NCBI GenBank assembly: GCA_963830565.1
Contig: CAWHMO010000013.1
Span: 1 to 64,000 of the forward strand
From: DATFDN01 sp963830565
Lineage (GTDB): Bacteria > Pseudomonadota > Alphaproteobacteria > Acetobacterales > Acetobacteraceae
Direction of reading: 5' to 3'
DNA: 64,000 nucleotides
Positions 62,639-64,000 of this stretch are shown piece by piece. Position 1 is the stretch's first letter. Every line of letters starts with the position of its first letter. The notes beneath the pieces are model-generated. The model had not been told where the DNA came from, did not search any database, and was given only the letters and a program-made list of their open reading frames with translations. The position numbers and the translations under genes are program-made.

Positions 62639-63543
62639 CATGGAACCAACTCCTTCTCCAGTACGCGAATCGCTTCAATGATTGCATCCGGGGCCTCGCG
62701 CGGCAGGAAATGGCCGGCGGTCGGCACCACGCGACGCTGATAGAAGGCGCTGAACTGGCGCGCGTGGCCCTCCGATCCCTCGGCCGGGGTCACTCCGTCG
62801 GCGGCACCATGCAGGTTGACCGTCGGCACGCCGATGCGCGGCTGCGCGGCAAGGCGCTGCTCGATTGGCTCCAGCGCAGGGTCGCCCGGCGCATTGGCAT
62901 AGCGGTGGCGATAGGACTGAATCACCACGTCCACGAAATCGGGGTTGTCGAAGCTCGGCGCGGTCCGACAATAGGTCGCGTCGTCGAAGCGCCAGTTGGG
63001 CGACCACAGCCGCCACAGCAGTCGGCAGATGTCGTGGCGGTTCGCGGCCAAGCCAGCCCGGCCGCGCTCGGTGTGGAAATACCATTGGTACCAGAGACGG
63101 AGTTCCTGTTCGGCGGATGCGGGTCGGGACGCAGCCTCGATGTCCTGGATATTGTACCCGGTGATCGACAGCAGGGCGCGCACCCGATCGGGCCACAATG
63201 CGGCGACGATGCAGGCGGCGCGCCCGCCCCAGTCATAGCCGGCGAACGTCGCGCGGGCGATGCCGAGCCCGTCCATGAAGTCCAGGAGGTCGGCGCCGAG
63301 CGCGGCTTGCTGACCCGAGCGCGGCGTATCGGCTTGCAGGAATCGCGTCGGACCGTAACCGCGCAGCCAGGGGACAAGGACTCGCCAGCCCGACTCCGCG
63401 AACGGCGGGACGACATCATCCCAGGCGCGCGGGTCGTCGGGGAAACCGTGCAACAGGATCAGGGGCGGCCCGGCATCCGGGCCGTAAGCCTCGAAGGCGA
63501 TATCGAGCGTCGCGGTACGGATGGTGCGGTGCATCGGCCGCAT
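62638..63543 (-). CDS. Alpha/beta hydrolase, epoxide-hydrolase-like
   Basis: This is a 301-aa alpha/beta-hydrolase. The oxyanion HGFPDDPRAWDDVVPPFAES block lies near residue 34. The nucleophile elbow is GYDWGGRAA near residue 104, with Asp instead of Ser, as in epoxide hydrolases and haloalkane dehalogenases. The C-terminal His lies in VPTAGHFLPREAPDAI. The cap has two conserved-type Trp/Tyr-rich segments (WYQWYFHTERGRAGLA, LLWRLWSPNW). Its stop codon overlaps the start of the GST remnant, consistent with a former two-gene operon for electrophile detoxification. ATG 63534 is an alternative start. Confidence 0.85.
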   Translation of the reverse strand: MRPMHRTIRTATLDIAFEAYGPDAGPPLILLHGFPDDPRAWDDVVPPFAESGWRVLVPWLRGYGPTRFLQADTPRSGQQAALGADLLDFMDGLGIARATFAGYDWGGRAACIVAALWPDRVRALLSITGYNIQDIEAASRPASAEQELRLWYQWYFHTERGRAGLAANRHDICRLLWRLWSPNWRFDDATYCRTAPSFDNPDFVDVVIQSYRHRYANAPGDPALEPIEQRLAAQPRIGVPTVNLHGAADGVTPAEGSEGHARQFSAFYQRRVVPTAGHFLPREAPDAIIEAIRVLEKELVP

Positions 63544-63580
63544 TGATCCAGCAACCCGCGCATCAGGCAAGCCGCGAAGG

Positions 63581-64000
63581 TCAGGCGGGTGGCGGGCTCA
63601 GGGAGCTGACAATGCTGTGCGCGAGAGCGCGGCCGAGGCAGAGATAGCCGCGGTCGTTGTGATGCAGCCTGTCGGCGGAGGTGAACACGGCCGGGCTTGC
63701 CCCCTCGGTCTCCCAGGCATCCATCAGCCGACCGCGGGAGAACAAATTCACGCCGGGCTGGCCCGCCACCTGCGCCAAGGCACGGTCTATGGCGCTGTCC
63801 CCGGTGGCTGCGAGAATGCGCGGCGTGCGCTGGTTATCCATCAGGATCACGTCGATGCCCGACTTCTTCAGCCGTTCCAATCCCTCCATGACCTGGGCGC
63901 GGAACAGATTCGCGTCGGTATGGCGCAGGGCCGCATTCGCGCCGACCTGCCAGATCACGAGTTGAGGACGGACCGCGATCACATCGGACTCCATCCGCGC
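63581..64000 (-). CDS. SGNH/GDSL-like hydrolase, partial (5' end outside window)
   Basis: The C-terminal ~140 residues are visible. They contain LVIWQVGANAALRHTDANLF (block III with Gly/Asn of the oxyanion hole), GIDVILMDNQRTPRI, and the block V catalytic pair in ADRLHHNDRGYLCLG (Asp-x2-His). These are the hallmarks of SGNH-family esterases or acyl hydrolases. The N-terminal serine block is beyond the window. The first visible Met (63994) may be internal. It lies upstream of, and on the same strand as, the hydrolase at 62638. Confidence 0.75.
   Translation of the reverse strand, partial: ARMESDVIAVRPQLVIWQVGANAALRHTDANLFRAQVMEGLERLKKSGIDVILMDNQRTPRILAATGDSAIDRALAQVAGQPGVNLFSRGRLMDAWETEGASPAVFTSADRLHHNDRGYLCLGRALAHSIVSSLSPPPA

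Noticed and set aside
1..64000. CRISPR array, rRNA operon, prophage or integrated element
   Set aside because: No regular direct repeats with spacers, no rRNA sequence and no phage structural or integrase genes were seen.

Overview
The window is high-GC DNA from an alphaproteobacterium, most likely a member of the Rhodospirillales/Acetobacteraceae. The evidence is the kdsD-lptC-lptA-lptB-rpoN-hpf block, a PleD-type diguanylate cyclase, the phnGHIJKLM order with a trailing DUF1045 gene, the YejABEF transporter and Kdo genes. The family-level placement is an inference.

Layout. 0-6 kb: an IS1182-type transposase remnant, a LuxR regulator with a receiver-like domain, an Uup-type ABC-F ATPase, a heavily deleted NDH-2 remnant, a tectonin-like repeat protein and a TerC-family membrane protein. 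6-8 kb: purB and an NRDE protein. 8-17 kb: a carbon-phosphorus lyase locus, with phnF and a phnM-like gene diverging from phnGHIJKLM plus a 2H phosphoesterase. 17-19.6 kb: a YXWGXW protein, ilvD and a secreted protein. 19.6-27 kb: yejFEBA, hisN and a membrane cytochrome c, all on the minus strand. 27-32 kb: kdsB-pheA, a VOC protein with otsA, and a GT4 glycosyltransferase. 32-45 kb: a BON-domain protein, then a minus-strand run encoding a cupin, a tandem CoA-transferase, a flavin/Fe-S oxidoreductase and a two-subunit 2-oxoacid oxidoreductase. This run is flanked by a flavin monooxygenase, an acyl-CoA carboxyltransferase and an LLM flavoprotein. 45-48 kb: tRNA-Gly(TCC), an unrecognised 629-aa protein, and tRNA-Leu(CAG) directly followed by rnd. 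48-54 kb: kdsD-lptC-lptA-lptB-rpoN-hpf and rpmG. 54-64 kb: pleD, an EamA transporter, a GST, serine-glyoxylate aminotransferase, a PEP-CTERM protein, a 950-aa FAD/Fe-S dehydrogenase, a GST remnant, an epoxide-hydrolase-like enzyme and a partial SGNH hydrolase.

How the genes work together. The phn genes form one translationally coupled phosphonate-degradation operon with a palindromic candidate PhnF operator. kdsB, kdsD and lptCAB serve Kdo/LPS synthesis and export. The 33-45 kb genes look like a CoA-thioester catabolic module with its own electron-transfer chain.

Quality warning. Seven genes (phnF, the phnM-like gene, yejA, the CoA-transferase, the FAD monooxygenase, lptC and the PEP-CTERM gene) carry ten frameshifts in total. 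All ten are net +1, and all can be read as one extra base in a short homopolymer run. Because lptC is normally essential, base over-calling is at least as likely as real gene decay. In contrast, the NDH-2, GST and transposase remnants have lost whole segments and are real decay.
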